Both the position numbers and the translations under genes were made by a program. The notes under the pieces are model-generated. The model was not told the DNA's origin and ran no database searches. It saw only the letters and a program-made list of their open reading frames with translations. Shown here one piece after another: positions 44,597-53,429 of a stretch of DNA of 64,000 nucleotides (position 1 is its first letter; each line of letters starts with the position of its first letter). Source of the DNA: Planctomycetaceae bacterium (GTDB lineage: Bacteria; Planctomycetota; Planctomycetia; Pirellulales; Pirellulaceae); NCBI GenBank assembly GCA_020638975.1, contig JACKHN010000013.1, forward strand, positions 62,001 through 126,000, read 5' to 3'.

Positions 44597-46556
44597 CCGC
44601 CGGTTCGGCGGGCCCAGGATAACTTGGATCGTAGTCGCCATCGTTTGCTCGTTACACGCAAACCTTGCACGCGCCGAATCGCCCTGGGTCTTAGTCGACG
44701 ACTTCAACGATGGCGTCCAGAACGAACTCGGTGGCTATCGAAGTACTTTCGCAGCCGAACCGTCGAGCGTTGCAGCGATGCGAGTCGATGACGTCTTTCG
44801 CGGAAGGGAAGGTCGCAGCGTTCGCATTGCTGCCGAACGAGCAGAGAGTGGTTTCTGCGGCTATTGGATTCACTTCTTCGACATGCGAGCGGTCGAGAAA
44901 ACATACTTCGATGCCGCTCGGTACGAGTATCTTTCGTTCTGGGTTCGCGGTGCCGAGGGTGGCGAAGACTTCTTGATTAAGCTGGCAGACGAACGTTGGA
45001 TTACGAAGCAAGATTCCGTTACTTTTGCGCAAGCGTCACATCTACTCCCGAAAGGTATCACAACAGATTGGCAAGAGGTCGTGATTCCGCTACGCGGACG
45101 CCACAACCTTGACTGGCGACAATTGGGTGGCGTGACATTCGAGTTCGTTCATCCTGGTAAGCAGGTCGTGTTCGTCGACGACATTGCGTTCAAGACTCGA
45201 CCCGACGATATGCCAACGCCGACGCTACCCAGTGTCGTGACGGCAGCGCCCGCAGCGAACTCGATGCCCAGAAAGCTGTGGGTCTGGTCAACCGATAAGA
45301 TGCTGCGCGATGCAACGGCCCGCCGCGAGATGTTCGACCTGTGCCAAACGCAGCGAATCGACGAACTCTGGATGCAACTGTTGTACGACGTGAATCGCCG
45401 AGACGCCGAGACTGCGAACACGACATGCACGCTTCGCTACGAAGACGATTTTCGTGCACTGCTGCGCGAAGCACACGAACGACGGATTCGCGTGCATGGC
45501 CTGGACGGTTACCCTGACTTTGCGCTACGCGAGAATCACGACATTCCGCTCGGGTTGGTCGATGCAGTCATCGCTTTCAACGCTGCGGAACCGGCTGCTT
45601 CGCGTTTTGATGGAGTGCATTTCGACAACGAGCCGTACTTGCTTGTTGGTTGGCACAACCCGATCCAACGCAACGAGATCCTGCAGGAGTTTTTGACGCT
45701 GAACGCCGAGTGCCAACGCCGCATTCACGCACACTCCGAGATGCAGTTCGGCATCGACATCCCGTTCTGGTGGCAGGAACGCGATGAAGCGACCGGCCAA
45801 GTCGTTGGTGAAGTTGACTTCAACGGCAAGCGTCAAGCAGCCAGTTTTCATTGCCTCGACCTGCTCGACAATGTTGGCGTGATGAATTATCGAGATGTGG
45901 CGGATGGTGCGGACGGCATGATCTCGCACGGTCGTGAGCTACTTGACTACGCCGATAGGCATGGTCGCGCATTGATCTACATGGGCGTTGAGACTTTCCG
46001 TTATGAACCGACACCCGTCTGGTTCGCGACCGGTGTGTCTAGCGAACGGTTTGATGCAATTCTCGCCTCGGAAGGCGAGCATCTCGCACGCATCAGCCGC
46101 TTGAACGGATTGCGATTGCGGACACTGGACGACGGGCAGCGTGTTTCACTTGGAATCGAACTTCCGCAACCACTTCCAACGGATGTCGAGCAACTGGCGG
46201 TGAATACGATGCTAGAACTTGCAAAGCATTTCGGCACTCGGGAAACGTCGGACGATTCCGGTGTGGCGAAGCACCACATCGCAACATTCATCGAGAAAGA
46301 TGCCGAGTGGTCGAATCTCAGATCTAAAGCGATCGTCGATCCATCGACCGCGGTTCGCTATGACGGCTTTCTCCTCGACAGCGTGATGCTGTCGAAGATC
46401 ACCTTCGCCGACGACTCGGCTGACCATTTCCAAACGCAAGTCCAGGCCGCCGAACAATACTTCAGCCGTTACAAGCACTACGCCGGGACGGCGATTCACT
46501 ATTACGAGACGTTCCGCGATAAGCTGGAAGAACCTATAGATCACGCTGTCCGCTAG
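44586..46556 (+). CDS. Secreted glycoside-hydrolase-like protein with CIA30-type N-terminal domain
   Basis: The 656-residue protein begins with a signal sequence (ITWIVVAIVCSLHANLARA). A carbohydrate-binding-like beta domain follows (about 30-195, LVDDFNDG near its start). Residues 225-650 resemble a TIM barrel of glycosidase type, with MQLLYDVNRRDAE, IRVHGLDGYPDFA, FDGVHFDNEPY and FWWQERDEATG; Asp/Glu in VHFDNEPY could be catalytic. The start is uncertain: GTG 44586 overlaps the preceding gene by 11 bases, TTG 44556 by 41. The substrate cannot be named. Confidence 0.7.
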   Translation: MPSSRRFGGPRITWIVVAIVCSLHANLARAESPWVLVDDFNDGVQNELGGYRSTFAAEPSSVAAMRVDDVFRGREGRSVRIAAERAESGFCGYWIHFFDMRAVEKTYFDAARYEYLSFWVRGAEGGEDFLIKLADERWITKQDSVTFAQASHLLPKGITTDWQEVVIPLRGRHNLDWRQLGGVTFEFVHPGKQVVFVDDIAFKTRPDDMPTPTLPSVVTAAPAANSMPRKLWVWSTDKMLRDATARREMFDLCQTQRIDELWMQLLYDVNRRDAETANTTCTLRYEDDFRALLREAHERRIRVHGLDGYPDFALRENHDIPLGLVDAVIAFNAAEPAASRFDGVHFDNEPYLLVGWHNPIQRNEILQEFLTLNAECQRRIHAHSEMQFGIDIPFWWQERDEATGQVVGEVDFNGKRQAASFHCLDLLDNVGVMNYRDVADGADGMISHGRELLDYADRHGRALIYMGVETFRYEPTPVWFATGVSSERFDAILASEGEHLARISRLNGLRLRTLDDGQRVSLGIELPQPLPTDVEQLAVNTMLELAKHFGTRETSDDSGVAKHHIATFIEKDAEWSNLRSKAIVDPSTAVRYDGFLLDSVMLSKITFADDSADHFQTQVQAAEQYFSRYKHYAGTAIHYYETFRDKLEEPIDHAVR

Positions 46557-46566
46557 ATGTTGTCAA

Positions 46567-46575
46567 TGATAGAAT
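46567..46575 (+). promoter_or_regulatory. Extended -10 element of the 46582 gene (leaderless transcript)
   Basis: TGATAGAAT forms an extended -10 (TGn plus TAGAAT). It ends six bases before the ATG, so the transcript would start at the start codon. No Shine-Dalgarno sequence exists in this interval. Confidence 0.5.
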
Positions 46576-46581
46576 ATCGCT

Positions 46582-46797
46582 ATGGACGATATCTTTTCAG
46601 AACCACATTTGGAACGCCGTTTCACCGCCGTTCGGTCGCTTCAAGAGGAAGGGGACGATCGCGAGTTTTGGCGATCGCAGACTCCTGAGCAGCGATTTTT
46701 GGCAGCCGAGCAAATGCGACAGATCGCTTATGGCTACGATCCGACTTCCGATCGACTTCAAAGAGTTCTTCGAGTTGTTGAACTCGGAGAGATTTGA
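46582..46797 (+). CDS. Small protein of the type found beside nucleotidyltransferase genes
   Basis: This 71-residue acidic/helical protein carries FWRSQTPEQRFLAAEQMRQ and YGYDPTSDRLQRVLRVVE. Similar small proteins are, to my knowledge, often encoded next to nucleotidyltransferase toxin-like genes and are candidate antitoxins. Here no such gene follows; a nucleotidyltransferase lies 6 kb upstream with its own partner. It could be an orphan. The likely leaderless promoter fits a short regulated transcript. Confidence 0.65.
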   Translation: MDDIFSEPHLERRFTAVRSLQEEGDDREFWRSQTPEQRFLAAEQMRQIAYGYDPTSDRLQRVLRVVELGEI

Positions 46798-47034
46798 GCA
46801 CCTCTCCCTGGGGGACCGACCCGCCTTCGGTCGCCTCATTTGATGCAGCGGACTTTGCAGACGCTGCCAAGCCCGTTCCGGGCAGTCGCGCAGGCCACTT
46901 GCTACCACTCGAATGAGTGATTAGTCTTTATGTTGAGTTTTGAAGCTGGCGGATTTCATCAAGTTTATCGACGAGATGAATCAATCGTTGGGTTTTACTC
47001 GCGTGTACATTCTTGGGATCGGAGTTGGCATATC

Positions 47035-48024
47035 ATGAAATCGAATACTAATCGCGGTTTTACACTTGTAGAGTTATTGGTGGTGATTGCCATCATTGGA
47101 ATCTTGGTCGCCTTGTTGCTGCCAGCTGTACAGGCGGCCCGAGAGGCGGCCCGAAGAATGAGCTGTTCGAATAACATGAAGCAACTTGGACTTGCGCTTC
47201 ATAATTACCACGATACGTTTAAGACATTGCCCTCGGCGGCGATTTGGAAACGAAGTGCCGCAGGGGTTGCTGCTACGACCCAGGCTCCGGAGGATTGTCG
47301 TAATGCTTTTTGGGGCGCCACCTGGTTGGTGATGACGTTGCCGTTCATTGAGCAGAGTGCGTTAGCTGATAAGTACGACTCGAAGTTGGTAGCTCGTTCC
47401 GCCACCAACAACCCTGTGAATCAAGAGCAGTTGCCAGCCCTTCTCTGCCCCTCACAACCTCGCGTAGACACTCGTCTAACCCAAGATTTTGATGGCTTTG
47501 CGAAAGGAAACTACGCCGGCAACGCCGGTGCAGGGCGCATTTTGAATCGCTCGGACTCCAACAACGGGACGCGTGCCGGGATTTTTAGCGTTGTTAACGA
47601 ATTCGGGGCAAACTTCCGCGATGTGATTGATGGCACTTCCAACGTAATTATGTTGGGAGAAATTATCGTCCTATCAAATGGTGGTGATGACCGAGGTGCC
47701 TGGGCATGGTGTTCAGGCCCGATGTTTTCTGGTGGTCTTGGGAATGGCTGTACCGGTAGTGGAAACCATACTCCGAATTCAAAGACGCGAATGGATTGCT
47801 CACACTATTCAGCTAACGACACCACCAATGTGATTTTCGGGCGACGGAGCAATGCTGATGTTACCACTGCAGGTTCAGTAGCCGCACGTAGCTTCCATCC
47901 CGGTGGTGCCATGATCGGGTTAACGGATGGCAGCATTCGGTTTATCAGCGACACAATCGACGAGACGAATTACCATTACGCCTTGGCAAGGGCCGATGGC
48001 AATCCTGTGGATTTGGGGAATTAG
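47035..48024 (+). CDS. DUF1559 pilin-like secreted protein
   Basis: The 329-residue protein starts with a type IV prepilin-like leader: MKSNTNRGFTLVELLVVIAI, with cleavage before Phe9 and the Glu at +5. A hydrophobic helix with QAAREAARRMSC follows, then a globular part ending in the planctomycete H-x9-DG motif (HPGGAMIGLTDG). Such pseudopilins are very numerous in planctomycetes and probably coat fibres or the cell surface. ATG 47035 starts the leader; the upstream frame from TTG 46930 is non-conserved. A small lipoprotein gene follows, a common pairing. Confidence 0.93.
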   Translation: MKSNTNRGFTLVELLVVIAIIGILVALLLPAVQAAREAARRMSCSNNMKQLGLALHNYHDTFKTLPSAAIWKRSAAGVAATTQAPEDCRNAFWGATWLVMTLPFIEQSALADKYDSKLVARSATNNPVNQEQLPALLCPSQPRVDTRLTQDFDGFAKGNYAGNAGAGRILNRSDSNNGTRAGIFSVVNEFGANFRDVIDGTSNVIMLGEIIVLSNGGDDRGAWAWCSGPMFSGGLGNGCTGSGNHTPNSKTRMDCSHYSANDTTNVIFGRRSNADVTTAGSVAARSFHPGGAMIGLTDGSIRFISDTIDETNYHYALARADGNPVDLGN

Positions 48025-48145
48025 CTAGAATAATTCTCGTCTGTTTAGAATGCCGAAGTTCGCTACTTGATTGCTTTTTCGTGACGGACTTGTGAAGTCA
48101 TCTAGTAAAGACACTTATCCGGCAGACCGGAAGAGGAGATTGGAC

Positions 48146-48487
48146 GTGTTCCGTCTGTTTGCTTTTGCATTAGTTGCCTCGTTAGTGGTCGTCATTCCGG
48201 CGTGCTCGTCGGGTGACAATGTTGCGCCCCCAACCGAGCAGGAGTTGACTTCGGGTGCGAAGGGATTGGTGATGGATTTTGTGGCATCCGTCAAGACCTC
48301 GCAGCCCGATACAGTCTCCAATAACGCTATTGCTCTACAAGAATCCCTTGAGGCTATCACGGACCCGTCATTGGACGAGGTGAAAGCTACGGTAAAGGAA
48401 CTCGTCGATTTGTTGGCGAGTGGAGCTAGTTCGACCAAAGTCAAAGCTGCCCTGGACAAACTCTCCGCGCAAGGCAACGCCCTTTGA
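48146..48487 (+). CDS. Small lipoprotein
   Basis: Starting from GTG 48146 (AGGAG about 8 bases upstream), the 113-residue product has a lipoprotein signal, FRLFAFALVASLVVVIPAC, and Ser-rich residues after the Cys. The mature part is helical and acidic (DEVKATVKELVDLLASG). It follows a DUF1559 gene, and such pairs are common in planctomycetes. It may assist export or anchoring of the pilin-like protein, though this is only inferred. It converges on the giant LptC/LptA-like gene with a gap of nine bases. Confidence 0.7.
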   Translation: MFRLFAFALVASLVVVIPACSSGDNVAPPTEQELTSGAKGLVMDFVASVKTSQPDTVSNNAIALQESLEAITDPSLDEVKATVKELVDLLASGASSTKVKAALDKLSAQGNAL

Positions 48488-48496
48488 GATGTTTCT

Positions 48497-51355
48497 CTAC
48501 CGATTGAACTGGCTTAGGTTTTGCAAATCGATCGAATGCAGATCGCTGATCTCGAATTGCTTTGTCTCAGGCCAGAAGAGGATCTTTCGAGCTTTCAGCG
48601 GTGCGGGTGTGGCGTTGGGCGTGCGCTGATAGCTGAGCATGGCATAGTTGCGACCATCGCCTTCTAAGACGAGTTGGTCTTTCGATTTGGCGTAGGAGAT
48701 TCGCTGGCCGGAGGCATTAAAAGTCTGTCCGCGAACGAACGCGTTTCCGGTCGCTTCAAGTTCGACATCGTCGAAGCGGTCTCGTGTTTGCCCCATATCA
48801 GCGATTGCTAGCCGTTGCGATGTAACGACAACGTCGCGCGGGCCGAATCGCGACGGGTCGCTCACGTCGATCGCTTGGTCCCAGCCAGCAACCGGACCGT
48901 AGACCGTGCGCGTGTTGCCCAAAAACTCCATTTTGCGTCCGGAAAGACTTCCCACTAACTCTTGCTGGAAGTCAACGCGCAGAAAGTGCAAACCCTTCGG
49001 CGTCGTGGCAAACTGGCCTTCTTTGAAGATGTCTTGCCCTTGATGTACGCTCGTCAGCCAGCCCGGGCCATCACCGTGTAGTACACCAGTGACCTGATCG
49101 ATTTGCAAGTCGTGGATCTCCATTTGCTCGGAGCTCTTTCGTGATCCGCGAGGGTCGATCGTTTCGCTTTGCAGGAAACACTTTCCCTGGAAGAGCATTC
49201 CGCGAAGCCCAACTTCGTCCGCGTCATCGGGTTGTTTGAAACTGACAAATCGCGTGAGCGTTACGTTGAGTGCGTCGCCCGTGGCATTGAAGCGAACTTG
49301 CTCGCCGGTCTTCATTAATTGGACGCCACGCGCGACGACGTCCCCATCAAAAGTCGCTTGCTGGCCATCGAATCGCATGCGGTGTTGCCACTGGACAAAC
49401 CAAGGGGATTGCGGTGTTTGCGGCCTTGGCAGCGTCATTTGCCCTGGGCCCTTGATGAACGCACGATTACTGCCCTGGTGAATCTCGATCACACTCCCAA
49501 CAAGCTGTGCGCCTTCGGCCATCACGCGGGCGGGTGAGCCTTCCACGGTGGCGATCGGATTCTCGGTGGCACCGTCGACTACGTGAAAGATATCGCAATC
49601 CAGCGACATGCCGGAAACAGTTCCCTGACTAACTTGCTCTTCGCAATGCACCTTGCCTTGGGCGGCAAGTCGGATCAATTGCGGATGGTCACCCAATTGG
49701 ACTTCGGCATTGAGTTGCTCTGCCTGAACCACGAGCTTCTGGACGGGTCCCGAAGATGCGTCCGCAGGCTTGGCAAACAAGGCTGAAGCTGCGTGTTCGC
49801 CGGTCGCTGGTCCCTCCGTCGGTACACCGCCGAATGGCGGTTGTGTGAACCAGATTTGCACGTCTTGAATGACGCCTGCGATCCGAGGGGAATCAAAACG
49901 GACATTGCCGATGGCCTTTAACTTATCCGCGGTGATCGTTGGTTTTGCAGAGTTCTCTGATCGCGGCTGTTCTGCCAAGTAAACATGTAGTGCATCGGCG
50001 GTTACTTCGCCGGCACCGTCGACGGAGACATGTGCCGCGTCGATCAGTGACAAGACATCGCTACCGTTGAACGGTTGAAGTTTAACCTCGGTCTGCCAAG
50101 TCGCCTCGAAACGCTGCTGCTCTTTGCCGATCGTACCAGTCACGCGGCCCGGCCCTCCGGCCTCCATGCTGCCCAACTGTTTGCCCTTGTGCAATTCGTA
50201 CCACAGCCATTGGGACTGCAACTCAAAGCTGTCGTTCCCGAGGACGACGGATTCGCGATCTCGCATCGAGATCCGTTGCTTCGCAAAGTCATATTCCAGT
50301 TGCTCGCCACGAGCAAACGCACCGTAGGAGTCGGCTCGCAGTATCACGGGAAAGCCAATTGCCACCAGCTTGCTCGGTGCCAGTTTCATCGAAGCCGCGT
50401 CATCGGACTCCGTCTTGGCATTGGGATCATTGAAGTGGACTCGCAACTCTTGACAATTCAACTGATCGCTGGGTCCTTCGAGGTTGTGCCTAATCACGTC
50501 GACATGATCGTTTAAAGTCAGTTGCAATTCATCGAAGTCGAACTCGAGCGACCCCTGACATCGAATCTCGACAGGCGTTGTTGCGTTGTTCTTCGGAGCG
50601 GCAGGCGTTTGTTGCCCGAGAGGCGACTCTGACAAACTATCCGCCGGGATCTGCAGTTCGATCTTGTCGACTCGCACCAACTCAAAGGCCTTCAGACGTC
50701 CCAGGTTCGATTCAGCTCGCGCTGATTCCGCGGCCTTCGCCGGCGGATGCATGGTAATCGATAGGTCTCCGCCCGACCCAGAGTTTGGGCCATACCGAAA
50801 CGCCACATTACTGGGAGTCCAAATACGGCGTTCTTCGATGCGGATATCACGAGTTGCGATCTCCAAGCCATCATCAGCACCGGGTGTCGGCGGACTATGA
50901 ATTGTTACGACACCCGACAACTCGCCGCCAATCAGTCGTCCGAACTCGCCGCGTGGAATATTCAGTTCGCCTTCGAAGAATAGGATCGCTCCCTCGGTAG
51001 CGCGAAGCACGATCGGGCGGCCTTCGTTCTCGCCGTCCTGCCCCGAGCGAAAGACCAGCGAGCAACGATTCAGTTGCATCCGGCTGTTTGGCAGGGCACG
51101 ATAGTCATCGAAGATCAGTGTGCCGCGATCGGTTTCCAAGACCTTCGGACGATCGAGTTCCCAAGATCCTTCGGGAAAGAACGCCTCGAAACCTCGCGTC
51201 TTGGGTGTTGCGTGCTCATGCTTGGAATCCGATTGAGCTGACGGCGCGAGTTCGATTGAAGGTTCAAGCAGCGGAACCGCAAGCACCGAATAGGCCGAGT
51301 AGCCTATTAGTACGATCACCAGTGATCCGATCGTTCGCTTGAAACGTCCCTTCAC
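48497..51355 (-). CDS. Giant LptC/LptA (OstA)-like protein
   Basis: The 952-residue protein has one N-terminal anchor helix (about 10-30) and then a long beta-rich region. It contains several OstA/LptC-like units: ADKLKAIGNVRFDSPRIAG near 480, AEQLNAEVQLGDHPQLIRL with GKVHCEEQ near 545-575, FDGDVVARGVQL near 670, and LEATGNAFVRGQTFNASG near 860. Each has the pattern of a tagged strand, a G-x-V-x(n)-G turn and a following strand, as in the Lpt bridge. The anchor plus repeats suggest a single protein doing the work of LptC and LptA. It follows kdsC after 118 bases. The GTG start has AAGG upstream. The Lpt assignment is by pattern and context only. Confidence 0.6.
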   Translation of the reverse strand: MKGRFKRTIGSLVIVLIGYSAYSVLAVPLLEPSIELAPSAQSDSKHEHATPKTRGFEAFFPEGSWELDRPKVLETDRGTLIFDDYRALPNSRMQLNRCSLVFRSGQDGENEGRPIVLRATEGAILFFEGELNIPRGEFGRLIGGELSGVVTIHSPPTPGADDGLEIATRDIRIEERRIWTPSNVAFRYGPNSGSGGDLSITMHPPAKAAESARAESNLGRLKAFELVRVDKIELQIPADSLSESPLGQQTPAAPKNNATTPVEIRCQGSLEFDFDELQLTLNDHVDVIRHNLEGPSDQLNCQELRVHFNDPNAKTESDDAASMKLAPSKLVAIGFPVILRADSYGAFARGEQLEYDFAKQRISMRDRESVVLGNDSFELQSQWLWYELHKGKQLGSMEAGGPGRVTGTIGKEQQRFEATWQTEVKLQPFNGSDVLSLIDAAHVSVDGAGEVTADALHVYLAEQPRSENSAKPTITADKLKAIGNVRFDSPRIAGVIQDVQIWFTQPPFGGVPTEGPATGEHAASALFAKPADASSGPVQKLVVQAEQLNAEVQLGDHPQLIRLAAQGKVHCEEQVSQGTVSGMSLDCDIFHVVDGATENPIATVEGSPARVMAEGAQLVGSVIEIHQGSNRAFIKGPGQMTLPRPQTPQSPWFVQWQHRMRFDGQQATFDGDVVARGVQLMKTGEQVRFNATGDALNVTLTRFVSFKQPDDADEVGLRGMLFQGKCFLQSETIDPRGSRKSSEQMEIHDLQIDQVTGVLHGDGPGWLTSVHQGQDIFKEGQFATTPKGLHFLRVDFQQELVGSLSGRKMEFLGNTRTVYGPVAGWDQAIDVSDPSRFGPRDVVVTSQRLAIADMGQTRDRFDDVELEATGNAFVRGQTFNASGQRISYAKSKDQLVLEGDGRNYAMLSYQRTPNATPAPLKARKILFWPETKQFEISDLHSIDLQNLSQFNR

Positions 51356-51388
51356 AATTTACCTTCGCAGGAGCTGGTTCGTGTTCAC

Positions 51389-51448
51389 GTAGGACGGGTC
51401 TCCAGGCCCGTCCGCTGCGTATAGAATCGGACGGCCCTGCCGCCCTAC
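51389..51448. repeat. Imperfect palindrome between kdsC and the LptC/LptA-like gene
   Basis: The two arms GTAGGACGGG...CCCGTCCG and CGGACGGCCCTGCCGCCCTAC face each other across a short loop. The palindrome resembles other GC-rich hairpins in this window but has a different sequence. It could stabilise or attenuate the operon transcript. Confidence 0.5.
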
Positions 51449-51473
51449 GAATTACATCTGCAACGCGGCAACC

Positions 51474-51998
51474 TTACTTACCGGTGTACTTGCGTATTAA
51501 GTCGTCCCACACGCCTTTAGCTTTCGTAATGTGTTCGATCGCTTCTCGAACAGCACCATGACCACCCGACCGCTTTGTAACATGATGAGCCATCGCCCGA
51601 ACTTCATCGCAGGCATCCGCCACTGTCACCGCCAAACCAACCGACCGCATCACTGGCAAATCGGGCAAGTCGTCTCCGATGTAGCAAACCTGTTCCAATG
51701 TGAGACCTAACTCGTTCGCGACTTCTTGGGCGACCGGAAGCTTCTCTTCGAAACCTTGACGGACGACATCGACTCCGAGTTCCGTCGATCGCAACTTAAC
51801 GATGTGCGATGTACGAGCCGTTAAGACTCCAAACTTGAATCCACCCCGCCGCCACAGCTTGATCGCAAGTCCATCGCGGACGTGAAAACGTTTGATCTCG
51901 ATTCCTTGATTGTCAAAGATAAGCCCTCCGTCGGTTAACACGCCGTCAACGTCCGACAGGATCAACTCCACCTTCTTGCATCGGTCTTCGGTCTTCAT
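51474..51998 (-). CDS. kdsC: 3-deoxy-D-manno-octulosonate 8-phosphate phosphatase
   Basis: KdsC removes phosphate from Kdo 8-phosphate in lipid A core synthesis. The 174 residues are of the HAD type without a cap: the nucleophile Asp is in LILSDVDGVLTDGGL, the second motif in VLTARTS, and the metal Asp in CYIGDDLPDLPVM. The length fits tetrameric KdsC. The gene begins eight bases after kdsD, so the two are one transcript. Kdo use implies an outer membrane with lipopolysaccharide. Confidence 0.93.
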   Translation of the reverse strand: MKTEDRCKKVELILSDVDGVLTDGGLIFDNQGIEIKRFHVRDGLAIKLWRRGGFKFGVLTARTSHIVKLRSTELGVDVVRQGFEEKLPVAQEVANELGLTLEQVCYIGDDLPDLPVMRSVGLAVTVADACDEVRAMAHHVTKRSGGHGAVREAIEHITKAKGVWDDLIRKYTGK

Positions 51999-52006
51999 AT
52001 ACGCGA

Positions 52007-53107
52007 CTAACCTGTGGGACGGTTCGGTAAGGGGAGTGTTTTTGGCAGAAAGGAATCGGCAGCTTCTGACGCTGGCACCGCTTGCGCGGTAGATCGGGTG
52101 GGCGATTCGAACGCCACGACATCGGTAATATCGATTAAGCCTACCGGCTTTCCCTGATCATTCACAACCGGAAGTTCGCTAATCTTTCGCTCACCCAGAA
52201 TCTCGATCGCCCGCCGCATGCGCGTTCCCACGACTACGGTCGTTGGATGTTTGGTCATCAAGGCGGCGATGGGGCCGTCGAGTGCGTGGTCGCGTTTCGT
52301 TTCTAATAGCTTCGCCAAGTCGCTGTCGGTGAAGATTCCCGTCAGTCGGCCTGATTGATCCGTCAAGATGATGGCCCCGGTTCGTCGCCCTGGGCGGCTT
52401 GCCATGACAAACACGTCGCGAATGGAGTGAGACTCGCTAGCAACCCGACATTCCGCCAACGGTCGCATGACGTCTTCAACTTTCGCCAGCTTGCGACCGA
52501 GACTGCCGCCGGGATGAAAGCGCGCAAAATCCTCTGGACCGAACTGACGCATGCGACTGAGTACCAACGCTAGCGCGTCGCCCAATGCCATCATCGCGGT
52601 CGTGCTTGTGCTTGGTGCTAGTCCGTGCGGACAGGCTTCGCGAATGGGGCCGAGATCAAGCACGACGTTTGCCGCTTGAGCGAGCGAACTGTCGGAAGCT
52701 CCGGTCATGGCTACGAGTTGTGTTTGGAGATCCGCTAACGAAGGCAACAGTCGGACGACTTCTTCCGTCTCGCCGCTGAAAGAAAGGGCCAGCACGATAT
52801 CGTCTTGGTGAATTCGTCCTAGGTCGCCGTGGATTGCTTCGGCGGGATGCAAGAAGTGAGCGTTCGTTCCGGTCGAGGCCAGCGTCGCGGTGATCTTCTG
52901 TCCGATCAGTCCAGCTTTGCCCATGCCCGTAACGATCACGCTGCCTTGGCATGCGAACAAGAGATCAATCGCGTCGCAGAATTCGTCATGTAGCCCGCTC
53001 GCCAGCGACACTAGCGCATCGCCCTCCTGGCGAATAACCTCGCGACCGAATCGCAGTTGTTCGAAACGGCTCAGCCGAATCGATGTGCTAGCAGCTTCCA
53101 TGCTCAT
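52007..53107 (-). CDS. kdsD: Arabinose 5-phosphate isomerase
   Basis: KdsD makes arabinose 5-phosphate for Kdo synthesis. The SIS domain (about 40-190) shows VIVTGMGKAGLIGQKITATL and HPAEAIHGDLGRI. Two CBS domains follow (about 215-345), with VMRPLAECRVASES and RRAIEILGERKISELPVV. It is 366 residues, longer than the E. coli enzyme because of about 25 extra N-terminal and a few C-terminal residues. It leads kdsC and the LptC/LptA-like gene, the same order as the kdsD-kdsC-lptC-lptA group of Proteobacteria. Confidence 0.93.
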   Translation of the reverse strand: MSMEAASTSIRLSRFEQLRFGREVIRQEGDALVSLASGLHDEFCDAIDLLFACQGSVIVTGMGKAGLIGQKITATLASTGTNAHFLHPAEAIHGDLGRIHQDDIVLALSFSGETEEVVRLLPSLADLQTQLVAMTGASDSSLAQAANVVLDLGPIREACPHGLAPSTSTTAMMALGDALALVLSRMRQFGPEDFARFHPGGSLGRKLAKVEDVMRPLAECRVASESHSIRDVFVMASRPGRRTGAIILTDQSGRLTGIFTDSDLAKLLETKRDHALDGPIAALMTKHPTTVVVGTRMRRAIEILGERKISELPVVNDQGKPVGLIDITDVVAFESPTRSTAQAVPASEAADSFLPKTLPLPNRPTG

Positions 53108-53158
53108 GGCACGTCGTCCTTGACGTGGTGAATTTGTAGAGAAAGAGAGGGGCGGATT

Positions 53159-53410
53159 CTACCCGTGCGAGCGAAATGGAGCAATGTTAGCGCCGAAGGC
53201 TGGATTTGGGGCCAACAGTGGGCAATCACAGTTCATCCTGGACCGATTCACACGGACATGAGATAGGACGTCGGCTTCGGAGCGACGAACGGGAAAGAGG
53301 GATTCACCCCTGGCGGTGTTTGGCACCAAGCTCCAAGTAAGTAACGCAATGATCACGGCAAAGAGTGATGATGCGAGCCTGCGAAGGCGATCTCTTTGTC
53401 GTGGAGTCAT
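53159..53410 (-). CDS. Small putative exported protein
   Basis: The 83-residue ORF begins with basic residues and a hydrophobic helix (SSLFAVIIALLTWSLVP), then a polar tail with two Cys (MNCDCP). It lies 19 bases after the end of the PQQ-propeller gene in the same direction. No Shine-Dalgarno is clear. It may be a real small exported protein or the fragment of a larger one. Confidence 0.35.
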   Translation of the reverse strand: MTPRQRDRLRRLASSLFAVIIALLTWSLVPNTARGESLFPVRRSEADVLSHVRVNRSRMNCDCPLLAPNPAFGANIAPFRSHG

Positions 53411-53429
53411 CGTGATCGGGCCTGTTCCG

